A stretch of DNA of 43,625 nt from Paraferrimonas sp. SM1919 (GCF_010993985.1 NZ_WINH01000031.1:1-43625); one strand, 5' to 3'; shown: positions 1-9,058, numbered from the stretch's first letter. Program-made: numbers and translations. The notes: a model not told the origin generated them from the sequence alone.

Positions 1-942
1 AACTTTGATGCCTATGGTCCAGCGGGCTGGCAAAGCGGCTGGGATGTTTGGAACCTAGACCAAGTTGATGGTGTGGTCGAATTGGTTGCCAACTATGACA
101 GCTACAACAATATCAGCTACTCAGACTGCGATGCCAGCATGACCGACATCAATGGCGACTACTCTTGCATTGCTTGGCGCAAGCGTTACTGGCAGCCATT
201 ACAAGTGGTGGGTGACAGAGTGTATGTGTTGGAGTGGGAGTTACAACCGAGTGATTGGGATTGGCAATTAACCCCACAACAGCGCCCATATTATATGAGC
301 ATTCCTGCGCGGGTGAATTACTACCAAGCGTTTGACATTGATTGGGACGGCGATGGTATCAGTGATGATAGCGACTTAGACCATGACAACGATGGCGTCG
401 ATAACAGCGACGATGCCTTCCCGTTTGATCCTAATCAATGGCTCGCGCCTGTTACTGGTGAGCTGGTGTTATTTGATGAAGCAGAAGATCAAAACTTTAT
501 GTTGTGGGACTGCTGTGGTGGCGCAGTAATCAATATTGTCGACAGTGGCGATGAACATGGTAATGTGGCCCAGTTTGAGTTAAACGCTAACCCGACTGTT
601 TCAGGATTTTATGCGGATTCTGCGGTAAATTTATCTGAATTAAGCAGTGGTGTGTTGCAGTTTGATTTGCGTGTGATTGCTGAGCCCTTTGATCAAAATA
701 GTCAATTTTTATTAAAAGTGGAAACAACACAGGAAATCTTTGCTGAATTACCTTTATCTGCTAGCAATGAAGGCTTAGAGCCGAGTGCACAGTGGCAAAC
801 GTTCACGTTTGATTTATCCAGCCTTGCTGAACAAGGGCTGCAACTTGATGCGATTAATCTCGTGTTGGTGTTCCCGAATTGGGGCAGCGGAGATGGTGCG
901 GTTTATCAAATCGATAATGTGGTGTTCAAAGCCAACCCATAA
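1..942 (+). CDS. C-terminal part of a secreted modular protein with type 3 calcium repeats and an ExoP-like module
   Basis: The reading frame is open from the first base, so the N-terminus lies outside the window; about 313 residues are visible. After an aromatic-rich stretch comes an Asp-rich segment (bases about 340-450) with motifs such as DWDGDGISDD and DHDNDGVD, typical of thrombospondin type 3 calcium-binding repeats that act as linkers in secreted bacterial enzymes. The last 160 residues begin with a strand-loop pattern around EDQNFMLWDCCGG and resemble the galactose-binding-like module at the C-terminus of ExoP-type glycoside hydrolases. By family knowledge this points to an exported polysaccharide-active or surface protein. 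The catalytic part is not visible, so the substrate is unknown. A hairpin follows the stop directly. Confidence 0.75.
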   Translation, partial: NFDAYGPAGWQSGWDVWNLDQVDGVVELVANYDSYNNISYSDCDASMTDINGDYSCIAWRKRYWQPLQVVGDRVYVLEWELQPSDWDWQLTPQQRPYYMSIPARVNYYQAFDIDWDGDGISDDSDLDHDNDGVDNSDDAFPFDPNQWLAPVTGELVLFDEAEDQNFMLWDCCGGAVINIVDSGDEHGNVAQFELNANPTVSGFYADSAVNLSELSSGVLQFDLRVIAEPFDQNSQFLLKVETTQEIFAELPLSASNEGLEPSAQWQTFTFDLSSLAEQGLQLDAINLVLVFPNWGSGDGAVYQIDNVVFKANP

Positions 943-947
943 GGGGC

Positions 948-985
948 GCAACCGCTCAAATTGTTTTTGAGCGGTTGCTTAATCT
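948..985 (+). terminator. Hairpin terminator after the modular secreted protein
   Basis: A perfect 13-bp inverted repeat (948-960 with 966-978, stem GCAACCGCTCAAA) encloses a 5-nt loop and starts 5 nt after the stop codon. The T-rich tail is weak (TTAATC), so termination may be incomplete and the next gene could be partly co-transcribed. Confidence 0.6.
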
Positions 986-1010
986 GAACGACAACGAACA
1001 AGGAACTCAA

Positions 1011-1433
1011 ATGAAATACGGACAATTGATTTTAGGTTTAGCTCTAGGAAGTGGAATTGTGTTTGCCTTAGGGCATTTCAACCAAGCACAAATAGACCAG
1101 CCAGCAGCCACCATTATGGCCGCCCCAGCGGCTACGCCGCCTATTGCAGCAATGGTAAGCAACAACGATGTTGAGGTGAATAACGCGCCGTTAATTACTG
1201 AGCAATCTCCCCCAGTGGTGGCAAAAAACACTGCCGAGGCCGTACAGTCGCCAAGGCAAGCTGGCCAACCAAAAACGAGGTTAGATAGGTTTAATCAACC
1301 TATGCAGCTGACCGCGCCTAGTGGCACAGCCAGCAATGCCCCGCTGATGTACAGTTTTAAAGGAGAAATCTTTACTCAAGATGAGCTGGTTGCCATGGGG
1401 GTGTTACCTGCCCAAGCAGCAACAACCAATTAA
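1011..1433 (+). CDS. Small membrane-anchored protein of unknown function
   Basis: This 140-residue protein is not one I recognise. I chose the ATG at 1011 because AAGGAA lies just upstream and the protein then begins with a hydrophobic segment (residues about 4-20, LILGLALGSGIVFALG) that could be a signal anchor or an uncleaved signal peptide. The middle (about 25-110) is rich in Ala, Pro, Gln and Asn and looks disordered. The last 30 residues look more ordered: MYSFKGEIFTQDELVAMG resembles a short helix-forming tail. It would sit in the inner membrane with a periplasmic linker. It follows the modular secreted protein by 68 bp and is followed by its own terminator. Function cannot be assigned from the sequence. 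Confidence 0.7.
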   Translation: MKYGQLILGLALGSGIVFALGHFNQAQIDQPAATIMAAPAATPPIAAMVSNNDVEVNNAPLITEQSPPVVAKNTAEAVQSPRQAGQPKTRLDRFNQPMQLTAPSGTASNAPLMYSFKGEIFTQDELVAMGVLPAQAATTN

Positions 1434-1532
1434 TTGCTAGGGTGCGGATTGCCTGACCTTAACTTTAGGTTAGCCACTGGCTTAGTCATGGGGGGGTAAT
1501 TGTTCGCGAGCATTAATATTGGACAAATATAG

Positions 1533-1572
1533 CCGACTGCAGATGTGTCTGTCGTCGGTTTGTTTGTTTTAT
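1533..1572 (+). terminator. Probable intrinsic terminator after the small membrane protein
   Basis: CCGAC (1533-1537) pairs with GTCGG (1554-1558), and an inner CAGA/TCTG stem (1540-1543 with 1548-1551) closes a TGTG loop, with a 2-nt internal mismatch. The downstream strand is T-rich (TTTGTTTGTTTT). The rest of the interval 1434-1754 shows only this hairpin and the one at 1683-1720; I see no gene in it. Confidence 0.55.
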
Positions 1573-1682
1573 GGCAAACAGGCGCGGCTGTATTCGTTGT
1601 TATTCACGATAAAAATTAGGCCGCGAGTAACCGTTACTCACAAATGGGAAAGTAGACACTGCCAATGCATTAGTAGCCATTG

Positions 1683-1720
1683 CAGTTAGGGGATTAACCA
1701 ATAGTTTACTCCCCTAACTG
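1683..1720 (-). other. Stem-loop with an 18-nt loop at the 3' end of the yjbH-like gene
   Basis: A perfect 10-bp inverted repeat, CAGTTAGGGG (1683-1692) with CCCCTAACTG (1711-1720), encloses 18 nt. It lies 34 bp downstream of the minus-strand stop at 1755. There is no U-tract after it on the minus strand, so it is either a weak or Rho-assisted terminator or a 3'-end stabilising structure. Confidence 0.4.
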
Positions 1721-1754
1721 TGGCCGTTACTGGTCGATATGGTGGTTGCTGCCG

Positions 1755-3878
1755 TTAGTCATCATTAAGCCTGTCTAAATGGGCTTCAATATACGCTGCG
1801 GACATTCGATCTCGGTTAAAATAGCGCTTGGTTAAGCTATGTTGCAACCAGGGCTCCGCTTTGGCAGTCGGTGCTAACCAATTGCCTTGGGAGCTAATAT
1901 CTGTGTAATAGCCATGGCGCCATTCATCCACCCCAGTAATTTGGTAGCCCCGTTTAGCGGTCATACTCTTGCCAAAGCTAATAGGAAATGAGAAATACAT
2001 GCCGGCATAGCTGGCGTCTTCGGTTTTATGGTATTCAATGGTGGTTGCCACATCGCCAAACCAATGAATCGATTTAGCTCCGTAACCCCGATCGCCATAC
2101 CAATATTCACCGCTGTGAAGTTCTAATGCCCAGTCAAATTCTGGTCGATAATAGCGGTAATAAAATAACTTAGGCTCGGCTTTGAAGTCGGTATCTTGGT
2201 GGCGGAACTGGCCACCTCTAAAGCTGAATTTATGGTGACCTTGGGGTGACTGCCAGCGGGTTTCGTTAAACACGCCAACAAAATCACCGTACACTAAGCC
2301 GCCACTAAATTGGGTGAAGATGTTTTGTGGCAGTGCCCATGCCTGGTGCAGTAAGATGCGATTGACGCGGTTTTTTTGTTCAGGGACTGGGTACCATGGG
2401 AAAGGGCCGACATCATCGGATTGGGCAACGGGTAAATTATGCCTGACATCGACCGTGCCCCCTTTCCATAAATCAATGCTCATTGCCGTTTGCAAAGACA
2501 ATGAATAATCAAATACCCCCCACTCGGTGCCCAACGAGGTAATTAAGCCAGGGGAAAAGTTGACTCGGGGGACAAAGGTGCCTGAGTTTTCAAAATCATC
2601 GCCCCAAGCCACCTGATCATAGTAGTGGCTGACGTCATAGCTAATGTATTGGGTAGCTATGGGGGCTTGGCTATTATTGTGGCTGATTTGCTCCCTTACC
2701 AGTAATACCGGTATTTGGTTATTCAGCATATAAATGTCGTAAGCCCCGTGGTAATACTTGTTGACTATTTTTAGTACCTGTTGCAAGCCATCTAATTCAT
2801 TATGCAAGTAAATAAAGTTTTCATAGGCGAGCTCTAAACGTTCACTATTGTGATTGATTTTAATATTTTCAAAGCCATGCTCGACTAACGCGGCGACGAT
2901 CTGCTGTTGTTGCTGTTGCAAGGTGGTGGGTGCTACTGCTGCTTTATCTTTGACGATCGCCACTTGGGTTGGCAGGGGTTGGTTTGCATTCGGTGCTGGG
3001 CTGTAGTCTTTAGTTTGCACCAGTTGTTGGTTGCGGCTGGGTGGTTTTACGGTGGTGCTGGGGTACTGCTTGCGAGTGGTTAATGGCAATTCATTACTGC
3101 CCCCTAGTGGCAAACCAAACTGCAGCCCCACCCAGGCATTGTCACGATTAAAGGTGTTTGAGTTGGAATAACCCTGCAGGATAAACTGGCTATTCCAGCC
3201 CTTAGGCAGCCATTGTGCTGGTGCACTTAGCACGAGTCCGGCATTAAAGCCGGTGCCATCATAGTCGGACTTTAGGTTTAACCACTCGTACGCCTGCCAT
3301 TCCACCCCGCCAAAGGCACCGTTAAGGTAATCTGGGCCCATTTGGTTATTGCCTCCGGCATGGTCGACCGTGTCAAAAGAACTTTGGCGACCGTAACCTG
3401 CGCTAAGCCTTAGGGCCTGCCAGTCATAGCTGACAACACCATAGGTGTTGTCGTGGTGATTGGCAATACCGCCAAAATCTTGCTGACCGATGGCCACTTG
3501 CCAAGGGGACTCTGGAAACCAGCCAACGCTGCTGAGTTTTAATGAAAAACTTAAGTCACTGCCGGCGCCACTATGATATGTCCCAACACCATTAAATCGT
3601 TTGAAGGTGTTTTGGGCAAGCAACTCGACCCCCGGCAACAAGCCAACCCCAAGTAATAAGCTATTATGCGCGCCACGACCATAACCGACTTGATGATCGA
3701 CATTGTTTTCAAAGTTAATGGCAAAATTAATATCACCATAGTTGATGGTATGGGCGTTCGGAGTGCGTAAATTGCCGCTAAATCCAGTTTGAGAAAAGCT
3801 TTGCTTGATGCTGGGGTTAGCCACCGCTTGCGGGGATAAACTGCTGATAATTGCGAGGGTTAGAACACTGAAGCGCAT
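1755..3878 (-). CDS. yjbH: YjbH-like outer-membrane exopolysaccharide-associated protein
   Basis: The 707-residue product resembles the YjbH (DUF940) family, whose Enterobacterial members are about 700 residues long, are linked to exopolysaccharide production and are placed in the outer membrane. The ATG at 3878 is preceded by GGAAGA at good spacing; an in-frame TTG 12 nt upstream is less likely. The N-terminus (residues 1-20, ending in AVA) is a signal peptide. The mature start NLRTPNAHTINYGDINFAIN is typical of the family. A Pro/Gln-rich linker with a run of six Gln (residues about 290-335) separates an N-terminal beta-rich domain from a larger C-terminal one with alternating aromatic strands. 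The usual partners YjbE, YjbF and YjbG are not adjacent, so this is an orphan copy. A glycan role is inferred from the family only. Confidence 0.85.
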   Translation of the reverse strand: MRFSVLTLAIISSLSPQAVANPSIKQSFSQTGFSGNLRTPNAHTINYGDINFAINFENNVDHQVGYGRGAHNSLLLGVGLLPGVELLAQNTFKRFNGVGTYHSGAGSDLSFSLKLSSVGWFPESPWQVAIGQQDFGGIANHHDNTYGVVSYDWQALRLSAGYGRQSSFDTVDHAGGNNQMGPDYLNGAFGGVEWQAYEWLNLKSDYDGTGFNAGLVLSAPAQWLPKGWNSQFILQGYSNSNTFNRDNAWVGLQFGLPLGGSNELPLTTRKQYPSTTVKPPSRNQQLVQTKDYSPAPNANQPLPTQVAIVKDKAAVAPTTLQQQQQQIVAALVEHGFENIKINHNSERLELAYENFIYLHNELDGLQQVLKIVNKYYHGAYDIYMLNNQIPVLLVREQISHNNSQAPIATQYISYDVSHYYDQVAWGDDFENSGTFVPRVNFSPGLITSLGTEWGVFDYSLSLQTAMSIDLWKGGTVDVRHNLPVAQSDDVGPFPWYPVPEQKNRVNRILLHQAWALPQNIFTQFSGGLVYGDFVGVFNETRWQSPQGHHKFSFRGGQFRHQDTDFKAEPKLFYYRYYRPEFDWALELHSGEYWYGDRGYGAKSIHWFGDVATTIEYHKTEDASYAGMYFSFPISFGKSMTAKRGYQITGVDEWRHGYYTDISSQGNWLAPTAKAEPWLQHSLTKRYFNRDRMSAAYIEAHLDRLNDD

Positions 3879-4010
3879 AGATTCTTCCAATGAAAAAGGG
3901 CGTTACAGCTGCCGTGTGATTCGGTTTAATGTTTTTAGATTAAGCCATTAAATTTCAAGTAATAATTTACAATAAAGCATAGCTTAGTTGCGACGGCTAT
4001 GCGTAGCAAA

Positions 4011-4054
4011 TTAAAAAAAATTAAGCACTAAGTTCGGCGCCTTAGTGCTTAATT
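4011..4054 (-). terminator. Rho-independent terminator of yciK
   Basis: A 14-bp stem (arms 4019-4032 and 4041-4054, core TTAAGCACTAAG) with an 8-nt loop is followed on the minus strand by a run of eight U (A-tract 4013-4020). It sits 15 bp after the yciK stop and ends that transcript before yjbH. Confidence 0.88.
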
Positions 4055-4068
4055 ACGCTTAGGAGTGC

Positions 4069-4827
4069 TTATTTAGGTTGGGCATCAATTGATTTACCGT
4101 TGCAACCAATTGAGTCATCACTTAATAAGTATAAATAAGGTGCCAGAACTTCATCAGCGGTTTTCAGTAGGCTGGTGTCTTCGGCAGGGAAAGCTTGGGC
4201 ACGCATACGCGTTTTGGTGGCGCCAGGGTTGATGGCGTTGACGCGAATGCTGCTGCCTTCGAATTCATCGGCGATGGTTTGCATCATGCCTTCGGTGGCG
4301 AATTTGGCAATCGCATAAGGGCCCCAGAAGGCACGGCCTTTTTTACCCACACCGCTTGAGGTAAAGATCACCGAGGCATTGTCTGCTTTTTGCAGCACTG
4401 GCAGTAATGCTTTTGTTAAAAACAAAGGTGCGCTGACATGCACTTTCATGACTTCATCAAAACTTTTCTTTTCTGTGTGCGCAAATGGCCCTAATACCCC
4501 AAGTCGACCCGCATTGTTGACCACGGCATCCAGTTTACCGTATTGGGCTTCAATGGTTTCGCTTAAGCCTTGGTAGTGCTCTTCGGTGGCACCATTAAGA
4601 TCCATGGGCACAATGGCTGGCTCTGGTGAGCCATTCGCCATAATTTGGTCATAAACGGCTTCAAGCTTTTTGGTGGTTTTACCCAGAAGAATTACTTGGG
4701 CACCAGCTTTGGCACTTGCTAGAGCTAAACTTTTGCCAATGCCGTCGCCAGCACCAGTAATTAGGATAACTTTGCCTGCTAAGGCATCAGTTGCAGCTTG
4801 ATAGGCGTTTGCGATTGCCTGTGTCAT
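4069..4827 (-). CDS. yciK: Short-chain dehydrogenase/reductase of the YciK type
   Basis: This 252-residue cytosolic oxidoreductase has the classical SDR layout: a nucleotide-binding TGAGDGIG motif (residues 24-31), NNAG in the fourth strand, a catalytic Ser in FTSSGVG, and the YAIAK catalytic Tyr/Lys pair. The run FATEGMMQ, followed by RVNAINPGATKTRMRAQAFP, closely matches what I recall of E. coli YciK, and the length agrees. The physiological substrate of YciK is not established. The gene starts with ATG at 4827 behind AGGAGC, is transcribed alone and ends at a strong terminator. It is divergent from the lipase gene across a 484-bp interval. Confidence 0.95.
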   Translation of the reverse strand: MTQAIANAYQAATDALAGKVILITGAGDGIGKSLALASAKAGAQVILLGKTTKKLEAVYDQIMANGSPEPAIVPMDLNGATEEHYQGLSETIEAQYGKLDAVVNNAGRLGVLGPFAHTEKKSFDEVMKVHVSAPLFLTKALLPVLQKADNASVIFTSSGVGKKGRAFWGPYAIAKFATEGMMQTIADEFEGSSIRVNAINPGATKTRMRAQAFPAEDTSLLKTADEVLAPYLYLLSDDSIGCNGKSIDAQPK

Positions 4828-5311
4828 TTTATGCTCCTAAGCATTTGTCGCTATTGAAGTTATAACGGTTCGGAAGTGTAAATCCCATAAAAACCAGTTA
4901 AATTTGTAGATATCTCTAAAAAATTAAGTTAACTTCTTGTTAATGCAGAGTGGTTTGGCCACTTTGGTATTTAGGATCTGTTGAGCTTTAGCGGTTTAGT
5001 TATGCAGCAGTTTGTTATTTCTTACTCTTCGTTAACAGGGTAAGCGGCAGCAAGTCATGGGTGGTTGTTGCACACCATTTGGTTTGCCATGATTAACAAA
5101 CGCTGTCCTTAGGATGCGCTTTAAAAGCAAGCTCGCGGCGCTACTGTTATTTTACCTAGGTTAACTCCGGTGAAATTTGAGTGGCTCGCGCTTTTTCTGC
5201 TTATAAATTGCACATAAACTAAACATTAAAGGTCAACAGACCGTCAGGTGCCTATTGTGACTAATTCTGCTGAGGAAGACAAAAATAACTATAGGAAATT
5301 TAGGTGAACCG
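4828..5311. other. 484-bp divergent intergenic region between yciK and the VolA-type lipase
   Basis: I find no convincing gene here. It must hold the promoters of both flanking genes. A weak sigma70-like candidate for the plus strand is TTGAGT (5177-5182) and TATAAA (5202-5207) with a long 19-bp spacer, which would give a leader of about 100 nt before the lipase. The space is larger than two ordinary promoters need, so regulatory sites are possible, but none is recognisable. Confidence 0.4.
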
Positions 5312-7912
5312 ATGAAAAAATTGATGATTGGTATCGCTTTGACCTCAGCCTTAGGGTTAACTGCTTGCTCTGAAGAGAGTATCGAAGAGTTACGCCAAGT
5401 TGCCAAGGATGAAGGCCAGGTTTTAATCCCGACTTCTAAAATCGTATTTGATCCAGCAAACGCTTTATTAGCGGTCCCAAATGATTTGCTGTTTAGTGGA
5501 ACCACTGACGGCACATTACAAATGCCTGGTGAAACATTGCCCGAGGGGCAAAGTCCACTCACTTGGCGCCCAGATTACAAAGATCCTCAAACCGCAATTG
5601 GTGCCCTAGATGGTTGGTCAACGACGCAGCCAATGGTGATTGATTTAGATCTTGCCAAAGATGCCGATGGCAATGTGATGAGTTTAGACCCTAATTCGGT
5701 AACGCCAGCCGCAGTGCGGGTGTTTGAAGCCGCTGTGGGTGGGCCATTGTCGAGCGATCCAGAATGTACCGAAGCGGCCAGTGTTTCGGCGTGTAAGATA
5801 GGTGATGAATTAACCTTTGGGGTTGATTTTGTCGCCCAGGCTACCGGTACGGATAGTTTTGCAATTTTACCCCTGAAAGCCTATAAAGCGGCGACGTCTT
5901 ATGTGGTGGTCATCACCGATGCCTTAAAAGACAGTAGCGGTCAGTCGATTGCCCCTTCAGCAACTTATACCAGCCTTAAGTTAGATATTGACACTCAGCC
6001 CCTCGCGTTGCCAGAACAAATCATGCTGCAAGCATTGGTCAATAGTTATGAAAAAGGCGTGGCTGCGGCCCATGGTGTTGATGCTCAAGGTATTATCTAC
6101 TCAGCCATTTTTACCACTCAGTCGACCCATAATGTGATGGAAACGACTAAGTTATTGATGGCGGCGGATACACTAAACCCTGAAGCCGGGGCGTTTGATG
6201 TGGCACTTGCGCCACCACAACCTTATATGATGGAAGTGGCGCCTGGGATGTCAATTCAAGTCACCGCAGCGATGGCTGCTGGCATGAGTCTGTCTGGCAA
6301 CCCTGTTGAAGATAAGCTGTATTATCTGGCTGATGCCACTGATGTGTATGTCAGCATGCTGAGCGCCCCTTACTTGTTGGATTTACCTACTCTGGAGAAC
6401 TGTGCTTTGGTAGAAGGTTGCCCAGCTGTGCATTCAAGTTGGAAAGCAGCCGGTGATAGTCCAATCAGTGTTCTCGGTGCGGTACTTGCTGGTGTATTAC
6501 CCACGCCAGAGTTTTTAGCTCAAGCCGAAGCCCAGGGGGTGGATGGTTTAGCCGCACTGCAAAACCCAGCCTTAATTGCGGGTAAAAACTTTTCAATCAC
6601 TGTCGGTGTTGATGGGGCAGGGAACCCTATTCAAGCGCCACTCGACAGTGCTCGCCACTTGACTCGTTATAATCCCATCCCATTGGTTAAGCATCCGCAT
6701 AACCAAATCCCAGTATTTATCACCCTGCCGAACGAAGCCAAAATGGCAGCGCTTAAGCAAATGGGTGTGATTGATACGGATGTGGTTAAGCCGGCAACAG
6801 GTTGGCCAGTGGCCATGAGCTTGCATGGTTTAGCGGGCTTTAAAGAAATGACGCTAGCGATTGCCCCAAGCTACAGTGCTGCGGGTATCGCCACGGTTTC
6901 AATCGATATGCCGCTGCATGGTGACCGTGCCATTGATTTTGATGGTGATGGTGTGTTTGATCTGTCCGCGTCTGAATCTTTGGCGGGTGACGGCAAGCAT
7001 GACAATGCCTCAGCAACCGTATTTATGAACCTTGAAAGCTTCTTAACGGTTAGGGGCAATGCCCGTCAGTCGATTTTGGATCACCTTGCCTTAAGGTTGG
7101 GTATTTCGGTACTTTCTCAAGGTCAGGCGATGGCGATGATGTCACCAACCTTTGATGCCAATAATGTCAGCTTAGTTGGCTTATCATTAGGGGCAATGGT
7201 GGGTACTGGAGTATCGGCTTATGCTTCTTCTGGTTTAGTTGACCCTGCTACTGGTGCGGTTATGGATAATCCGTATAAATTAACGGCATCGTCTTTGGTG
7301 GCGCCAACAGCTGGCAGTATCAGCATGTTACTTGAGTCGCCGACGTTTGCCCCGACGGTGCAAGAAGCGGTACTAGCTTCAGTGGTCAGTGATTTAAATA
7401 CTGAAAACTATGAGGTCGGTTCTGATGGCTATATGGCTATTGTTGAACAAGCACAAGCAGCCTTACCTGATGTGCTTTCGGCCTTTGCTTTTGCCGGTCA
7501 AACCATCGTTGATAGCTCGGATCCCCTTGCTGCCGGTCAATTATTGGCGCAAACCGGTAATCCAGTACACATGATTGAAATTGTCGGTGATGGGAACGCT
7601 AACTTGCCAGACCAAGTATTGCCTAATACGGTTTCTTTCTCGCCGACCGCGGGTACTGAAGCGTTAATTGCGGCCATGGGCCTAGAGAGCATTACTGAAA
7701 CTAAGATGGCAACGCCCGCTTCTGGGGTGGTGCGCTTTAGCAAAGGTCACCACAGTTCATTGCTTGATCCTAACCCCGTTGATGGGGTGTCTGATCCTGC
7801 CTTATCGACCATTGCGTTTTTAGAAATGCAAAACCAAGTGATCACTTTTGCGGCAAGCCAAGGTACGGTGTTGCCAGTGGAAGTCACGCAAGTGGTTGCT
7901 GGCGCAGAGTAA
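5312..7912 (+). CDS. VolA/Pla-1-type surface lipase lipoprotein
   Basis: The 866-residue product begins with a lipoprotein signal peptide ending in LTAC, with the lipidated Cys at residue 19 followed by Ser. This fits sorting to the outer membrane and matches the surface lysophospholipase VolA of Vibrio. The N-terminal half (about 30-450) contains the family's substrate-binding and Ig-like segments, including PNDLLF near the start. The C-terminal half is an alpha/beta hydrolase with LHGLAG near residue 505 (oxyanion region), GLSLG at 623-627 with Ser625 as the probable nucleophile, and a GHH motif at 812-814 supplying the His. Family knowledge suggests hydrolysis of host or environmental phospholipids to release fatty acids. 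It is a single-gene unit: its own leader upstream and a strong terminator right after. Confidence 0.9.
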   Translation: MKKLMIGIALTSALGLTACSEESIEELRQVAKDEGQVLIPTSKIVFDPANALLAVPNDLLFSGTTDGTLQMPGETLPEGQSPLTWRPDYKDPQTAIGALDGWSTTQPMVIDLDLAKDADGNVMSLDPNSVTPAAVRVFEAAVGGPLSSDPECTEAASVSACKIGDELTFGVDFVAQATGTDSFAILPLKAYKAATSYVVVITDALKDSSGQSIAPSATYTSLKLDIDTQPLALPEQIMLQALVNSYEKGVAAAHGVDAQGIIYSAIFTTQSTHNVMETTKLLMAADTLNPEAGAFDVALAPPQPYMMEVAPGMSIQVTAAMAAGMSLSGNPVEDKLYYLADATDVYVSMLSAPYLLDLPTLENCALVEGCPAVHSSWKAAGDSPISVLGAVLAGVLPTPEFLAQAEAQGVDGLAALQNPALIAGKNFSITVGVDGAGNPIQAPLDSARHLTRYNPIPLVKHPHNQIPVFITLPNEAKMAALKQMGVIDTDVVKPATGWPVAMSLHGLAGFKEMTLAIAPSYSAAGIATVSIDMPLHGDRAIDFDGDGVFDLSASESLAGDGKHDNASATVFMNLESFLTVRGNARQSILDHLALRLGISVLSQGQAMAMMSPTFDANNVSLVGLSLGAMVGTGVSAYASSGLVDPATGAVMDNPYKLTASSLVAPTAGSISMLLESPTFAPTVQEAVLASVVSDLNTENYEVGSDGYMAIVEQAQAALPDVLSAFAFAGQTIVDSSDPLAAGQLLAQTGNPVHMIEIVGDGNANLPDQVLPNTVSFSPTAGTEALIAAMGLESITETKMATPASGVVRFSKGHHSSLLDPNPVDGVSDPALSTIAFLEMQNQVITFAASQGTVLPVEVTQVVAGAE

Positions 7913-7931
7913 CGCTGATTTAATTTGAACC

Positions 7932-7958
7932 AAAAGCTGGCTTAGGCCAGCTTTTTTA
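7932..7958 (+). terminator. Rho-independent terminator of the lipase gene
   Basis: Stem AGCTGGC (7935-7941) pairs with GCCAGCT (7946-7952) around a TTAG loop, flanked by A and T tracts. It lies 22 bp after the stop. Confidence 0.92.
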
Positions 7959-8006
7959 TTTGCGGTTTATCAGTTACTATTTGTTTTTTTGAGGGTGGAG
8001 GATCAC

Positions 8007-9020
8007 TTGGAATTTTTATTTGAATATGGCTTGTTTTTAGCCAAAGCCGTAACTTTAGTGGTTGCTGTTATTTTGGTGTTAACCGCTATGGTGGCGATTA
8101 GCCATAAACCTAAGTCTGAAAAAGGTGAGTTAATCCTGACCGATATTAGCGATAACTTTAAGAGCTTAGTTGACAGTTTAAAAGAACAGCTATTAGATAA
8201 GAAGCAGTTAAAACAGCTTAAAAAACAGCAAAAAAAGTCTGAAAAACAAGAAAAAGATCAAGACCAAGAGGCGCTTGCCAAAACCTTTTACCTTAAGTTT
8301 AAGGGCAGTATTGATGCTAAAGAAGTGGAGTCGTTACGTCGTGAAGTGACCGCGGTGTTGGCGATTGCCGAAGCCGGCGATGAAGTGTTGGTGAGCATTG
8401 AAAGCGGCGGTGGCATGGTCCACGGTTATGGGTTGGCAGCCAGTCAGCTTGACCGTATTAAGCAAGCAGGCTTAACACTGACGGTTTGTGTTGATAAAGT
8501 GGCAGCCAGTGGCGGCTATATGATGGCTTGTGTGGCGGATAAAATTTACAGTGCGCCTTTTGCCATTATTGGCTCTATCGGCGTGGTAGCCCAGCTACCG
8601 AACTTTAATCGATTATTGAAAAAGCACGATATTGATTATGAACAACATACCGCCGGTGATTTTAAGCGCACGTTGACCGTGTTTGGTGAGAACACCGATG
8701 AAGGCCGTGAAAAGTTCCAGCAAGAACTTGAAGAAACCCATGTGTTATTTAAAGAATATGTGGGTAAATACCGACCAGCACTTGATATCGAAAAAGTGGC
8801 CACAGGTGAACATTGGTACGGCCAACAAGCCATAGAATTGGGCTTAATTGATGCCATCAAAACCAGTGATGATGTGTTGTTTGAGTTGGCGCAAAATGGT
8901 CAAGTGTACAAAGTTGAATACAAGCTTAAACAAAATTTGGCCAAGAAATTTGCCGGCGGTGCTTCTGCTTTAGTCACAAGCGTCATTGATGCCGTAGCGG
9001 CTAAAGCGCAAAAGCATTAA
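8007..9020 (+). CDS. sohB: Inner-membrane peptidase SohB (S49 family)
   Basis: The 337-residue product is close in length and motif order to E. coli SohB. I chose the TTG at 8007 because GGAGG ends 5 nt upstream and the protein then begins LEFLFEYGLFLAK, aligning with the E. coli start; an in-frame TTG 18 nt earlier lacks this support. A single membrane segment (about residues 7-30) is followed by a Lys/Gln-rich coiled stretch (55-90) and the S49 domain. The catalytic Ser is in VAASGGYMMACVADK and the general-base Lys is in DFKRTLT. It probably degrades membrane or signal-peptide fragments on the periplasmic side; in E. coli sohB is a multicopy suppressor of degP loss. It is convergent with the acetyltransferase gene. 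Confidence 0.96.
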   Translation: MEFLFEYGLFLAKAVTLVVAVILVLTAMVAISHKPKSEKGELILTDISDNFKSLVDSLKEQLLDKKQLKQLKKQQKKSEKQEKDQDQEALAKTFYLKFKGSIDAKEVESLRREVTAVLAIAEAGDEVLVSIESGGGMVHGYGLAASQLDRIKQAGLTLTVCVDKVAASGGYMMACVADKIYSAPFAIIGSIGVVAQLPNFNRLLKKHDIDYEQHTAGDFKRTLTVFGENTDEGREKFQQELEETHVLFKEYVGKYRPALDIEKVATGEHWYGQQAIELGLIDAIKTSDDVLFELAQNGQVYKVEYKLKQNLAKKFAGGASALVTSVIDAVAAKAQKH

Positions 9021-9028
9021 TAAATACA

Positions 9029-9058
9029 AGCGCGGCTCGGCAACGGGCTGCGCTGCTT
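9029..9058. terminator. Shared hairpin between convergent sohB and acetyltransferase genes
   Basis: The arms AGCGCGGCTCG (9029-9039) and CGGGCTGCGCT (9044-9054) form 11 pairs, two of them G-U, closed by a GCAA tetraloop of the stable GNRA type. U-tracts are poor on both sides, so termination strength is uncertain. The hairpin occupies almost the whole 36-bp gap between the two stop codons. Confidence 0.6.

Noticed and set aside
5233..5562. Minus-strand frame covering the lipase start
   Set aside because: The plus-strand lipoprotein signal and ribosome site fit the lipase; the antisense frame has no recognisable features.
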